A stretch of 64,000 bases of DNA from Paraspadella gotoi (GCA_051294375.1 CM119265.1:27361271-27425270), one strand, 5' to 3'; positions 1 to 28,989 are shown, numbered from the stretch's first letter. The notes: generated by a model from the letters alone, not told the origin. Numbers and translations: made by a program.

Positions 1-138
1 CTCCCTCCCTCCCTCTCTCCTCCCCTCGTCTTAATCTCCCACTCCCTCCCTCTCCCTCTTGATATCTTCCTCCTGACTGGCGCTCGCTTGGGCGCCAATC
101 ATCCAAGTGAACAAAATTGCGATTCGATTCGTCAAGAG

Positions 139-173
<35 letters not shown>

Positions 174-1255
174 NNNNNNNNNNNNNNNNNNNNNNNNNNN
201 NNNNNNNNNNNNNNNNNNNNNNNNNNNNNNNNNNNNNNNNNNNNNNNNNNNNNNNNNNNNNNNNNNNNNNNNNNNNNNNNNNNNNNNNNNNNNNNNNNNN
301 NNNNNNNNNNNNNNNNNNNNNNNNNNNNNNNNNNTATCTCTTATTAAATAATAAGAAAGGGGAATATCGAATATTATACTTTTTTTCAATAACAAAAAAA
401 ATATCATAAGGTGAACACAATCAAACCCGGAAACTTCAATTGTTTCAATATTTTCAAGAAAAGAACCTCATTCGTTCGAAGATGANNNNNNNNNNNNNNN
501 NNNNNNNNNNNNNNNNNNNNNNNNNNNNNNNNNNNNNNNNNNNNNNNNNNNNNNNNNNNNNNNNNNNNNNNNNNNNNNNNNNNNNNNNNNNNNNNNNNNN
601 NNNNNNNNNNNNNNNNNNNNNNNNNNNNNNNNNNNNNNNNNNNNNNNNNNNNNNNNNNNNNNNNNNNNNNNNNNNNNNNNNNNNNNNNNNNNNNNNNNNN
701 NNNNNNNNNNNNNNNNNNNNNNNNNNNNNNNNNNNNNNNNNNNNNNNNNNNNNNNNNNNNNNNNNNNNNNNNNNNNNNNNNNNNNNNNNNNNNNNNNNNN
801 NNNNNNNNNNNNNNNNNNNNNNNNNNNNNNNNNNNNNNNNNNNCTGGAGGTTAATTTGAATTCAGTCTTCAGCTCAAATTTGAATCGGGAAATTGTTCGA
901 GACGAATCCGAGCGGAAGAGGGAGAGAGAGAGAGGGAGAGGGAGAGAGAGAGAGAGGGAGAGGAAGAGGGAGTGAGAGAGGAAGAGAGATAAAGGAGGAT
1001 AACATAAACCAAGAAAATAAAACAAAAGAATAAAAATATCGATGAAAAAAAACGAAACGAAAGACCGACTGACCGACCCACCAGACATACGACACAACTT
1101 TTCTTTATTTTCGTTTGTGATAATAAAGATTTTGATTTTTCGATTCATCATCATCTCTCTCTCTCTTCCTTTTGTCTCCGCTTTTCTCCTCCTTCCTCCT
1201 CTTCCTTCCTCCCTCCCTTCCTCCCTCCCTCCCCCTCTTCCTCCCTCCTCTTCAG
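1..1255. other. Gap-broken purine-rich DNA upstream of LMX1 LIM2 exon
   Basis: The stretch holds two N gaps (174-334 and 486-843), a GGA-rich purine run before the first gap, a GA-rich block at 916-1000 and a pyrimidine tract at 1155-1255 leading into the first recognised exon. I looked for the first LIM domain of the gene (C-x2-C...H-x2-C) in the readable bases and did not find it; it must lie in a gap or further upstream. Confidence 0.6.
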
Positions 1256-6629
<5,374 letters not shown>

Positions 6630-7047
6630 TTGTATTCAATGCAGTCGTCATACTTCACGATTGATTCGTGATTGTATTCAATGCAGTCGTCATACTTTAC
6701 GACTGATTCGTGACAGAATTCGTACGCGATCAGTGAATTCCACAAAAAATATTCGTGACTGTATCTCGTGCGATCATCAAACTTTAACGATGAGTGTTGG
6801 ATGCTGCAACATATTGAAAATACGGAACGACTACAGTATGCAAACTCGAGAGTTGTACCGTTGTACCTGATTTTATTTCGTCTTTTTATCATAAATATTT
6901 AATTTTTTGGTTTTTTTTTATAACTGGAGTGATATCTGAGACTGTGTTTGTACATTGCGATTCGTCAAAAGTTATTTTAATGCTTGAAAATTCTCCCACC
7001 TTAAAATTTCCCCTCAAAATTAAAATTTTAAAATCGCGTAAATCTTC

Positions 7048-7198
7048 TCTTTCCTCCTCCTCCTCCTCCTCTTCCTCCTCCTCATCTTCCTCCTCTCTTT
7101 CCTCCTTTTTCTCTTTTTCTCTTCTTTCTCCGTTGCTTCCTCCCACTCTCCCTCCTCCCTACCTTTCTCCCTCTCTCTCTCCCTCTCTCCCGCCGGCT
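7048..7198 (+). repeat. Pyrimidine-rich tract in LMX1 3' UTR
   Basis: TCC-rich and TCTCCC-rich sequence, nearly G-free. It precedes a TTAATTAA-type run and the first good polyadenylation signal. It may be transcribed as UTR. Confidence 0.6.
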
Positions 7199-7258
7199 CC
7201 GTCTCCGTTCAACTGCCATCTTCGAACTAATTGTGTACAATTAATTAATTAATTAATC

Positions 7259-7264
7259 AATAAA
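7259..7264 (+). promoter_or_regulatory. Candidate polyadenylation signal of LMX1
   Basis: AATAAA about 630 nt after the LMX1 stop, in an AT-rich stretch. Another AATAAA lies near 7434. Which one is used cannot be told from sequence. Confidence 0.45.
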
Positions 7265-8887
7265 TTAAATTAAATTAACGTTCGCCCCTCGATTTACGAC
7301 TAACGAATAACGAATTCCCTTGCGTGATCTTTTTTCTCACGTGATTAAAGAAGCAACGTGAAATTCACGTTTATTCTTGTTGAAATTGAATTGTCTTTAA
7401 ATGAGAGAGAAAATTAAGACAAAATACTGAATCAATAAATAAAAATGTCAAACGTTGACAGGGTATAATTTAACATCATAACCGAGCGATAATGCTTATT
7501 ATGAAAATCGTGACAAGCTCACAGTACGTGACGCAAATCTTGGACGATAAAACCACCGAGCGTGACAAAAACCCAAAGAGACAACGTAACAAAATGGGCC
7601 ATAAAGACGTGACAAAATGGGGCAACATGTGCCATAATGACAACGTGACGAAACGGTCCTTTATGACGTGACATTCAGGATCATAGAAAAGTGACCAAAA
7701 GGGCCAACATGACAATCTTACAACTTTTTACCTCTTGTAAGCAAATCCCAAATTTTTGAAAATGTTTTTTTTTCCGTCGTTGTCATCCCTAATTCTCTAT
7801 CGCCAAAAACTGTAGAAATTCTTAGAGACGAGTTATCTTCCTTAATCTTACATTGTGTGTAATTACAGGTTGAGAAAAAATAAAAATCCTGTTCGGAATT
7901 GTGTGTCGAAACATTTAATACAAGTCGACGAGTGAAATAAAACTAGGAAAAGTATTTTTTTTAATTGCTATGTACTTGTTGAGGGTTAGTGGAAGCAACA
8001 TTGAGAAATAGCTCGAATTAATGCTCGGTAGCTGGGAAGCAAACAGGTAAGGCCTGTGTTTCCGTTTTAAGTTATAGCCTATTAGTATTAGTACTATTAT
8101 AGTATTAGCAATTTAGCATTGGTCAATGGTTATTGCCAATTCGTAATTTGTATTTGTATTTGCCAGTCGAAAATGACAAAATATTTTCCTAGCTATCCCA
8201 TGTCCCAATCGAAATCGTTCCATGATTTACATGGAAGTGTCATTGGCTCGTCACGGTCGAACTAACCACCTCAAGTAAAATGATGTAGTTAGCAGTTTTT
8301 TATTTGAAAATTTTAAGCAGAATATTATGATCTTTATCATAAAAAAAATTAGGGATACATAATTTGTTAATCAATGTTAACCATTGGTTATTATCAATCA
8401 AAACAGAATAATAAGATGAAGCAGTTAATGTTATGTACAAATTAATGTGTTTTTCCCTTGCAATGTTGACGGACTTTAACGTCTTGTCCCTTGCTCGAAT
8501 TCTTCGCTAGTCATTTGTTCATCCTTTCATGATTTACTCGAAATTAATCCGTGTCCCGTCACCTAGCGTTGATTCGAGCAACGAAACAAAAACAAAAGAT
8601 ATTTTGGTTAACAATAAAATATCGTCTTTCTCTCTTACGCAATCTCATACAAAAATTTTTTTTTTATAGAAAACGTCGATAGAATTAGCAGTCTAGGATT
8701 TTAACGTTTACTTACTATAAAAAAAATTTTGTTTTTAGCGAAATTAAATGAAAAGAAAATTTACGTTTGTATATTTCGTCTAGTTTTAAAACGAAGTAAA
8801 ATAAAATTAAAAGAAGAAACAGCAGAAAACGAAAAACATCGAATCGAAAACCATAACAACAAAAAAAAAAACAAACAAAAAACAACA
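7265..8887. other. Spacer between LMX1 and TMED
   Basis: AT-rich DNA without a recognised gene. At 7535-7700 there is a degenerate repeat of CGTGACAAAATGGGGC-like words. The last 200 bases before 8888 are A-rich and probably hold the TMED promoter and 5' UTR; no TATA or initiator element is convincing. Confidence 0.5.
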
Positions 8888-19425
<10,538 letters not shown>

Positions 19426-19429
19426 AATA

Positions 19430-19775
19430 AGAGACGAAGAGGCAGAAAAAGAAAGAAAGGAAAAGAGGGAGAAAGAGAGAGGGAGGAGGAGGAAGAAGAG
19501 AGGTGGAAAGAGAGAGAAAGGAGGAGGAAGAAGAGAGAGAGAAAGAGAGAGGGAGGAGGAAGAAGAGAGGTGGAAAGTGAGAGAAAGGAGGAGGAAGAAG
19601 AGAGAGAGAAAGAGAGAGGGAGGAGGAAGAAGATGAAAGGGAGAAAGAGAGAGGTAGGAGGAGAAAGAAGAAATCTGTGACCAATTGAACATTGAAGTGA
19701 AAAGAAGAAATAGAAGGAAGAGGGGGAGGAGGAAGAGGAAGAAGAGGAGGAAGAGGAGGAAGAAGCTGAGAAGAA
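19430..19775. repeat. Purine-only 3' UTR block of TMED
   Basis: GAGGAGGAAGAAGAGAGAGA-type units in an almost pure A/G strand over ~345 bases, beginning 5 bases after the stop codon and lying before the polyadenylation signal, so it is probably transcribed. Confidence 0.8.
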
Positions 19776-19903
19776 AAGAACTTTCAGATTTTTTTTTTTT
19801 GAAAAAATTTATTGTTTCTCGATCTCATTTTGTTCTCAAATCAAAACCAAACATTTTTTCCTTTTCAAAATTAAATTTAATGATTTTTTTTCTTCTTCGA
19901 TGA

Positions 19904-19909
19904 AATAAA
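19904..19909 (+). promoter_or_regulatory. Polyadenylation signal of TMED
   Basis: AATAAA about 480 nt after the stop, followed within 30 bases by a T/GT-rich run, as expected for a 3' end. Confidence 0.6.
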
Positions 19910-19979
19910 GATAAAGTTTGTTTCGTTGTTTTTTCTTTGTTTTATTTTTTTTGTTTTAGAAAAAACAAAACAAAACATT

Positions 19980-20533
19980 TTCCAACTTTTTATTTTTGAA
20001 ATTTGAGTCCAGTCGATGACGACGACGACGATGACAATTTTGTCGTCTGAAGAAACGACAAAGGAGTTTCTCTAAAAGATGACAACGATATATCGACTGG
20101 CTAAAGAAAAAAAATAAGAATGACAATAGAGATCGATGACAAAGGATGCTGACAGCAAAGAATAAAGTAGTGACAACGATAGTACAACTTAAAAATAACC
20201 TAAAAGAATGACAAAGACGACGACGACAACGACGAGCGACGTCGAAATCCAACGCGCCGACGAAAAACGCAATCTTCTTTCCTTTTTCGCTTCTCGTCTT
20301 TTCCTCCCTTTTCTTTCCTCCTCTTCCTCTTGTCTCGTTCCTCCTCCTCCTCTCCTCCTCCTCCTTCTCCGCCTCCTTCATCGTCCCATCATTAGCACCA
20401 TTTCTATGGTTCTTCGCTGTAGAAGAGAAGAAGAGAGAAGAATAAAAAAATCAACTTTTTTTGCGGTTTTTTCTTTTCTCTCTCTCTCTCTCTCTTCTCT
20501 CCTCTCTCTCTCTCTCTCTCTGCTCTTCTCTCT

Positions 20534-20617
<84 letters not shown>

Positions 20618-20793
20618 GTTTTGTTTTGTTTCGGGAGGAAAAAATCGATGGTTTCGAAAAAAAAGGGGTAAAAACGGTTGTGGGGAAAATGGGTAATTCT
20701 GGCGACGTCATAACGAGGACACTTAAAAGGCGGACGGAAACTCGTAAACCAGGAGAATATGAAGAAGCAACGGCCGCTATTTTTGGAGGGGGA

Positions 20794-20876
<83 letters not shown>

Positions 20877-23079
20877 GATAAGAGGCTCGTTTACCTGGAT
20901 AAAACGAATTTACTGCGAGAAAAAAGGGACGCTAAACTACGCTTTAAAAAAACAAAACATCTCAGCGGCGAAAGAAACAGAAAAACGTTAAAACTGAAAA
21001 CAAAAATAAATCATAAAACGAAACATATACGGAATACAAAAAAATAGACAAGCACATAAAGTCATCAAAAAAGCAAAAAGCAAAAAAAAAAAAATAGCAA
21101 AGAACGTAAAAAATAAACCAAAACAAAACAAAAAAAAAACGTCGTGAAAGATAAAAAACAAAACAATTTCCCAGTTTGACTTCGATAATGATTTTTGGCT
21201 TTTGTTTTTTTTTGTTTCGCCCAACTTTTTTTTCGTCCTTACTCTTTGGCCTCGTTTCGAAACCTTACCCAAATACCCTTCCTCTCATTCGATTCCCTAA
21301 CCTACCATTTTCTTCTCTTATCTCTTTCCTCTCTCCTCTCATAACCCAGGATTTGCCGTTGCCTCTTCGTGTCCCATAGGATAGGGGTATCCCTACATAA
21401 AACTTCCCACCGTAAACCAATTTAAGCAAATCCCACTTCCTAGTCTTCACAAACCCACTTTTAAAAACCTTACCACTTATTTTTCTACTTCCTATTACTT
21501 ACAATCGCTAGCACTTCACTTACCATTACTTACCATTACTTACCATTAATTACCAGTACTTACCACCTAGGATTTAAATCGCTACCACATCACTTACCGT
21601 TACTTACCGCCTCAATTTTCCTCAAAACCCAAAATCCTATCTTTTCTCCACTTCCCACTACCTCTTCCCACTCCCACCTCCTCCCACTCCTTCCCACTTT
21701 TCCCATCTTTCCAGATCCTATTCCCACTTCCCACTTCTTCCCAACATCCACTTCCAGCTTTTCCCATTTTCCCAGTTCCTCTTCCCGCTTTTCCCATCTC
21801 CCCACATCCTCTTCCCACTTTTCCCATCTCCCCACTCTCCACATTCCCACGTTTCCTCCCACACACAAAAAAAAACCTTCAACCAAAAATCCTTTCCTCA
21901 TTTTTCAGCAAAAGCGATCGACGAGTTTTCTCTGTCGTCAGCTGTTTTTTTTTTCTCTCCTCTTTTCTCTTTTTTTCTTTCCCTTTCCTACACTTTTTAT
22001 TCCGTCCTTTTCTCTTTCTCTTTTTCCCAACTTTGTTCTTTTTTCTTTCCTTTCCTCCTTTTTCCTCCTATATTTTTTCTCTTTTTTCCTTTCCTTTCCT
22101 CCTTTTTCCTCCTATATTTTTTCTCTTTTTTCCTTTCCTTTTCTCCTTTTTCCTCCTATATTTTTTCTCTTTTTTCCTTTCCTTTCCTCCTTTTTCCTTC
22201 TATCTTTTTTCTCTTTTTTCCTTTCCATTCCTCCTTTTTCCTTCTATCTTTTTTCTCTTTTTTCCTTTCCTTTCCTCATTTTTTTCCTTTTCCTTTTCCA
22301 TCTTGCTGCTTTTATCTTTTTCGCCAAATTTCCTCTCGTTTCTCCTAAACATCAGTTTATTGTCTATTTTAATGACTCCACGCAACGTTATCGATTTGGA
22401 TGTATTGCATCGAAAATTTGATTGATATATTGATCTCCAAAATGCAATTTTTTAAACTGATTTATCGCCCGCGATGATTGGTTAATAAATCAAAAAAAAA
22501 AAAAAAAAAAAATCAAAAGAACATTCTCGGATTGTTTCACGACTTTAGATCAAAGTTGTTTCGTCGTAGTTGTTTCGTCGCCGTTTTTTTTCGTCTCCGT
22601 TGAGTTTCGGTTTCTCTGTTTTGTCTCCTTGTTTCGCTCGTCACACTTAAGATTTAAATCCGGTTTTCCTTCGGTCGCCATCCGGACGCGGGACTCAGGG
22701 CCAGTTTAAAGTTCCCCCGGCGGAGTGACATGGAGAGCCTGGAATTTATGGCCTTTCTTTTTCTTTTCAAAACTGGGTCGATTGGCCTTACCTTGCTTTC
22801 GGAGATTGGACTTTCATCGCTAATTCAAGACAAGTGAAGCAACGGTCAATTATCACGCTTGATCTTTTATTCTTTCCAAACTTCATGTCTGATTTCCGAT
22901 CGATCGTCAGCGAAGATTGAACTTTGCCTGGATTCGCCATGGGAAACAGTTTGAATGCATCTCATCAATTTGATAAATACAATACTCTGTCTATAATTGT
23001 ATTAATTCTGAAAAGTTAGTTTTTCTCGATATCTCACGAATTAACGGGATGTTTTTTGTTATATGAAATTGGTACAACC
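19980..23079. other. Spacer of simple repeats
   Basis: Contains a GACGAC/GATGACAA-rich stretch (20010-20240), a (CT)n block (20478-20612), a (GA)n run (20800-20876), A-rich sequence (20950-21170), short ACTTACCATT repeats (21500-21600), a CTTCCCACTTTTCCCAT minisatellite (21640-21860) and a ~44-bp pyrimidine minisatellite (22045-22290). At 22650-22990 is a less repetitive stretch ending in the GAAATTGGTACAACC box at 23065-23079, directly at the gap. No gene recognised. Confidence 0.55.
22045..22290. repeat. ~44-bp pyrimidine minisatellite
   Basis: Five to six units of CTCCTTTTTCCTCCTATATT plus TTTTCTCTTTTTTCCTTTCC, the later ones with CTTCTATC in place of CTCCTATA. Confidence 0.85.
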
Positions 23080-23862
23080 NNNNNNNNNNNNNNNNNNNNN
23101 NNNNNNNNNNNNNNNNNNNNNNNNNNNNNNNNNNNNNNNNNNNNNNNNNNNNNNNNNNNNNNNNNNNNNNNNNNNNNNNNNNNNNNNNNNNNNNNNNNNN
23201 NNNNNNNNNNNNNNNNNNNNNNNNNNNNNNNNNNNNNNNNNNNNNNNNNNNNNNNNNNNNNNNNNNNNNNNNNNNNNNNNNNNNNNNNNNNNNNNNNNNN
23301 NNNNNNNNNNNNNNNNNNNNNNACCACAATATCAAACCTCTTCACCACACGACCACAAAACCACACAACCGCCCACTATCCCCCAGACCACCGAACCACC
23401 ACTCAACCCTCGNNNNNNNNNNNNNNNNNNNNNNNNNNNNNNNNNNNNNNNNNNNNNNNNNNNNNNNNNNNNNNNNNNNNNNNNNNNNNNNNNNNNNNNN
23501 NNNNNNNNNNNNNNNNNNNNNNNNNNNNNNNNNNNNNNNNNNNNNNNNNNNNNNNNNNNNNNNNNNNNNNNNNNNNNNNNNNNNNNNNNNNNNNNNNNNN
23601 NNNNNNNNNNNNNNNNNNNNNNNNNNNNNNNNNNNNNNNNNNNNNNNNNNNNNNNNNNNNNNNNNNNNNNNNNNNNNNNNNNNNNNNNNNNNNNNNNNNN
23701 NNNNNNNNNNNNNNNNNNNNNNNNNNNNNNNNNNNNNNNNNNNNNNNNNNNNNNNNNNNNNNNNNNNNNNNNNNNNNNNNNNNNNNNNNNNNNNNNNNNN
23801 NNNNNNNNNNNNNNNNNNNNNNNNNNNNNNNNNNNNNNNNNNNNNNNNNNNNNNNNNNNNNN
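23080..23862. other. Two N gaps around a 90-base island
   Basis: Gaps 23080-23322 and 23413-23862 enclose a G-poor ACCACA-rich island (23323-23412). The gaps sit just upstream of the large duplicated segment. Confidence 0.9.
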
Positions 23863-24099
23863 ATACCTCTGAGTCTTAGTCTTCCAATATAAACATTTTG
23901 TATTATTTGTACAATTTTCTGCAGCCTCCATACCATTTATTCACAAACTCTAACATCCTCTCCGATTCACAATCTCACTTTTTCCGCGTAAACTCACTTT
24001 CATTTGCTACCTCTATTGGAGTTCACAATTTTTTTGCGCGGTCACAAATACTCATCTCGACTGAGACTCACAAACCCCATTGACACGCATCGAATCAGC

Positions 24100-24230
24100 T
24101 TCACAAGCCACATTCACACACATCGAATCACATGCACAAGCAACATTCACAAGCATCGAATCACGTGCACAAGCAACATTCACAAGCATCAAATCACGTG
24201 CACAAGCAACATTCATACGCGTCGACTCTT
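24100..24230. repeat. 33-bp minisatellite with CACGTGCACAAGCAACATTC core
   Basis: Four to five units joining CATTCACAAGCATCGAATCA and CGTGCACAAGCAA. The copy in the second duplicate (31795-31925) carries many indels. Confidence 0.85.
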
Positions 24231-24519
24231 TTTCACTCTCAATTTTTTTCCATCGCCAACGTTTTTCTCGCCATTTGCTCATAGTCATACGTATCCCGGC
24301 ACCCCTGCATCCATCCACATCTCCATCCCTGCATCCATCCACACCTCCATCCCTGCGCCCCCCTCTCTTAGCAGCCATAAATATTCCCAACTTCATTTCA
24401 CGCATAGTTTAAAAAACATAAAAAGGGGAAAAAAGAGAAGACTTCGTATCACTCGGATGTATAAGTTGTTTGTCACGGTCGAACGTAGCGACTGTCACGT
24501 TTGGGGCTCTGTCGTTGTC

Positions 24520-24750
24520 ACGTTGGAGGGAAAAGCTTGTGCGAAAGCCTTGTCACGTTCCATCACAAAGCTTGTCTAGTTCTATCACAATGCTTGTCAC
24601 GTTCGTGATTGGCGTTTCTAACGTTCGAAGGCAGGGGTTGCAACGCTTGTCACGTTGGGTGGCAATGCTTATCTCATTCGATCGCGATGCTTGTCACGTT
24701 CTGTCGCGACGCTTGTCACGTTCTCCCGCCACGTTTCTCGCTTTAAGCGG
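24520..24750. repeat. Degenerate CTTGTCACGTTC minisatellite
   Basis: About ten irregular units of ~22 nt containing CTTGTCACGTT, spaced by variable sequence. Duplicated with strong divergence at 32245-32510. Confidence 0.65.
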
Positions 24751-25154
24751 TTCGGCGAAGTCGTAACTCAGCGATTTTTTTCCTTTTTTTTTTGACATTC
24801 ATGTTTTTTTTTGGTAGAAATCTAGAGAGGTAGATTGAAAAGAAGATAAGGCAATTACGCAAAAAATGACAATCAATTTAATATATGCTTAACAAGCAGT
24901 TGTAAATAATTGACAAGTGATATATAGGCGCAATCACGCATAAAACGGCGGTATATTTTTTTCGGCAATCCGAGTAAACAAAAGAATTTTCGGAAATGCT
25001 TCTTTACCGTGCTTTTTTAAATTTCAGAATCTTTTTTTTAAATTTCTTTTTCCATTAATTATTTTTTTAACTTCTTTCTCAATTTTTTTTCCACAATTAA
25101 ATTCCTAACTTACCTCATTTGCATAAAAAAGATTTTTATTCACAAAAAGATAGA

Positions 25155-28020
25155 CGAGAATCTCGCTTAAAAAAAAATCAACATTTTTTCTAATAGAGGA
25201 TTTTCCAGTTAAAATCTGACTACACAAATGCAAAACGAGATTGCCAGAAATCTCGGCGTAAAAACAGTTGTTAAAACACACGATTCCAATTAGGCTTATA
25301 TCTTAAGAGCTACGCCAAATTCGTCTTATGGCAATTTCATAAAGGATCTAATATCAAACAAGCCAGGGCGAAAATGCACTAGTCATTCCGGAGATTTTCA
25401 AACCTTGTTTTTCTATAGAAAATAAAAGGGAAATTTGCGCTTTTCAAAAATTGTACGGAGGTAGGTATGTAACATTTATAAATATTACTTCGAATTTTGA
25501 GATTACAAAAGCCTCTTGTTCAAAGCTTGCCAAATTTCTTCTCTTTCATTATCCTGACAACTCTTCAATGTAAACCAACATTCTAAGTCCATTGGTACTC
25601 TGAGTTTCGACAACATGTGAAATTTTTATTTAATAAGAAATTAAAAAGGAAGGTTGAGAGAAAAAACTGATTTTTCCTGATATCTCTTGAAGGAACAAGA
25701 TACACGGGATGGCAATGTACCAAAATGAAAGCCATCAATCATTAGGCACATACAAGTTACAATATTGAATTATTTTTGCTGAAACCTCTTTACAGGGTGC
25801 AGATGTCCCAAAACTAAGTCAAAATTATAATTGAAATTTTAAAACTAATGGAACCCATAAAAATAAATGAAAATTAAAATTACCTTTTTGTGATTCTGAA
25901 AGAAAAAGGGCTAAATTGCTACTATAGTAAAACTTTAAAGTTTTTTTGGATAAAGAAAATAATTTTTTTTTCACTTAAATCTTTGCTTCCACTGTATTAC
26001 CAAGCATAGCTTACAAATTTACAAAAATTTATTTCACCCCATGCACAGCCTAACTATCTATCTTTCCTTTTCCCCGCAAAAGCAACCATAATATTTATAT
26101 GTTACGAGAACAGGAATGTTTACTGAATGAAGACTGGAGGACGTTCAACTACTTTCACTTTTAATGTAATTTTTCAATAATTACAATAGGCGAATCCTTT
26201 TTAATTATTTAACTCTACGGCTTCACAAGACATTATACTTATAATATCAATGTTAATTTTACTTCAATTACTATTTTTTTACGCAGATCATTAAATTACA
26301 AGAAAGTTATGGGATTCCCTTCGCGTAAGAAAAAAAAATTAACTAGCGGATTATAAGTTATGTAAGAGGAAGTTCAGAATCGGCGAAATCTTAAAAGTGC
26401 AGAGATTAGGAAGCCCGCTATAGAAAAGAGCAGTGACTTTTATTTCATTATATTTGTTAATATCGATAGATGTGGAATGACGGAATATTGTAAATCTCAA
26501 GTTTCGCTTTAATCGGACCTCAACATTGTGAGAAATCTTAGGAAACCCATCAAATTCCACCCCTTTCTTTTCAACATTCTCGCCTTTAAGTTTTCGCCGA
26601 TTCTTGACTTCCTACTTACACAACTATATAATTCGCAAGTTAATTTTTTTTTCTTAAACAGAGCGAAGGGAATCATACTTTCTGTTATTTTATTTGATTT
26701 CTGCGTAAAAATATAATGAATAACATTAACATTGGGATATTATGAACGTAAAATGTCTTGTGAAGCCGTGAGAGCTTAAAATAATTAAAAGATTCGAGCC
26801 TTTTTATATATTGAAAAAAATAGAGCATTAAAGTGAAAAGTAAGCTTGAACGTCTTCCAGCTCATTCATGTAACATCCCTGTTCTCTTAACATAAAATAA
26901 TGGTTTACTTTTTGCTAGATGGAAAAGAAGATAAAATAGTTAGGCTTTTGATGGGTTAATAATATTTTGTAGAATTTTGTCAAGCATTGCTTTTGTAAAT
27001 CAGTGAAGCAAATATTTAAGTGAAAAAAATTATATTTCTGTTATCAAAACTTTAAAGTTTTTCTATTAGTACAATTTTAGCCTTTTTCTTTTCAGAATTC
27101 ACTAAAAAGAATTTATTTTCATTTATTTTTATGGGGTTTCATAGTTTTAAAATTCATTTATATTTTGACTTGTCTTGACACTCACCCTAGTTAAGAGGTT
27201 TCAGCAAAAATAAATTCTAATATTGTAAACTTGTACTGTGCCTAATCGTTATGCTTTCATCTTTGGTACTATTGCTATCCCATGTATCTTTGTTCCTTCA
27301 AAGATATCAGGACAAAAATGCAGTTTTTTCTCTCAACCTTTCCTTTTAATTCTTATTAATAAAAATTTCCTGTTGTCAAACCGACCAATGGACTTTACAA
27401 TTGTGGATTTACTATGACAGAGTTGGTCAATAATGAAAAGGAAAAATTTGGCAAGCTCTAGAACCAAGAGGACTTTTTAAATCTCAACAATTCGAGTAAT
27501 ATTTATATGTAACCATTACCCTGCCCGTTTAACCAATTTTGAAAAGCAAAATTTCCCTTTCATATTCATATAAGTAAAAACAAGGTTTGAAAAATTCTCC
27601 GGAGATGACTAGTGCATTTCCCTGCGGCTATGTTTGACATTAAATCCTTTATCAAATTGCCATAAGAACGAAATTTGGCTAGCTCTTAGATATACGCTTA
27701 TCGGAATCGTGTGTTTTTTACAACTGTTTTTTACCGAATTTTCTGCAATCTCGATTGCAATTTGGGTACGTCAGATTTTACGGAATCTCATTTAGAAAAT
27801 GTTTGAATTTTTTTTTAACGCGAGATTTCGTCTACGAGAATGTTGAAAAAAAGGGGTGGATTTTGATGGGTTTCCTAAGATTTCTCACATGTGAGCCGAT
27901 TAAAGCAACTTGAGATTATACAATCATATTCCGTTCTTCCACATCTATCGATATAAAAATATAAGGGAAAAAAAGTCACTGGCTTCTTTTTCTTAGCGGC
28001 TTCCTACAAATATCAGATTG
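25155..28020. repeat. Nested inverted repeats inside duplication copy 1
   Basis: Left arm 25155-26395 is the inverted counterpart of right arm about 26600-27830 (for example AAAACACACGATTCC at 25270 against GGAATCGTGTGTTTT at 27713). The central segment 26395-26600 is itself repeated inverted at about 27830-28020 (TGATGGGTTTCCTAAGATTT at 27867 against its complement at 26535). Arms differ by roughly a tenth, with substitutions and indels. The same structure is at +7823 in copy 2. Confidence 0.9.
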
Positions 28021-28806
28021 GTTTATTTTCATTAGACATTGCATTTCTAAATTCAAATCTTTCCTATGGTAAGAAAGAGTTAGTTTAAGAATGAGGAGGA
28101 TGAGGAGGCTGAAGGAGATGAGTTAGATGAAAATCATGAGAGAGAGGAGTGAGAGAGAGACAGTGAGAGGAGAAAGAAGAGAAGAGACTCTCAAAACTTC
28201 TTCAAAAGCAATGTCTTAGATAGTCTATGTTGCCGTGTACCATTGTCAGCAGAATATTGGAGTCGGTATCGAATAGAATCTAAAATCTTTATGTAAAAAC
28301 GACAGGAATTTATCGAAAAGGAAAGTAAAACAATAAAATACGTTCTCAGGATTTTCAAAAAGGACTTTGTCATTTCGTGACGGCCATACTGAGACATATC
28401 CTAAATTTCAGTAACCAGTTGAAAGGTTCTTTTAATCCTCTTGACATTCTCCGTATTCGAACAAAAAAAAATTTTAGGGAAATTAAATAAAACGAAAGAA
28501 AAGATTGACTGAAATCCTCGAAATTCCCAACGCGGGTAAACGTTAAACTATTACCTTTTCGGCAGTTTTACACCCCGTTTTATGCGTGATCAACTTAACG
28601 AGTATCAAATAAAATCCTTTGTGAGACGAAATTAAGATAATAATTAAAGAAGTTTTCATAATGAAAATAAATTAAATAAAACCTGCACAATATTACTAGT
28701 GTTATCAGTATTTTTATGGTTATATTATTCCGTATTTATATTATAGTAAACAAGACGTTCTAAACAATAAATCAGGAATAACCGAACAGTTTATACAAAT
28801 GGCGCA

Positions 28807-28875
28807 TTGGCCGCGTTAGCTCGCGCAACGCACAAGGCTCAAAATGTATATGATCGAATCCAGATGCTCCTTCAG
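28807..28875 (+). repeat. tRNA-like head, possible SINE
   Basis: TTAGCTCGCGCAACG (28816-28830) looks like an RNA polymerase III A box region and GATCGAATCC (28852-28861) like a B box, ~21 bases apart. The rest does not fold into an obvious complete tRNA, so a tRNA-derived SINE head is more likely than a functional tRNA. A decayed copy is at 36620-36690. Confidence 0.4.
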
Positions 28876-28989
28876 CCGCTCAGTCAAATAAAACTTATTT
28901 CAAAGAAACGAAATGTGTTTGTTCAATTCTTCATCGCAGTTATTTTCGATCAATTTTTCCCCACACAAAGACTGACCGACCGAGATTCC

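Larger units (their letters stand above)
24009..28985. repeat. Large direct duplication, copy 1
   Basis: The segment from ACCTCTATTGGAGTTCACAA to the common CCGACCGAGATTCCAA recurs at 31710-36805. From 24901 to about 28487 the two copies appear base-identical over ~3587 bases at a fixed offset of 7823. The left flank (24009-24900) and right flank (28488-28985) differ by frequent 1-2 base indels. It includes a 33-bp minisatellite, a CACGTT minisatellite, a nested inverted repeat and a tRNA-like head. No gene. Confidence 0.93.

Noticed and set aside
20208-20696. Plus-strand 162-codon frame
   Set aside because: Ser/Leu translation of (CT)n; no conserved sequence or splice context.
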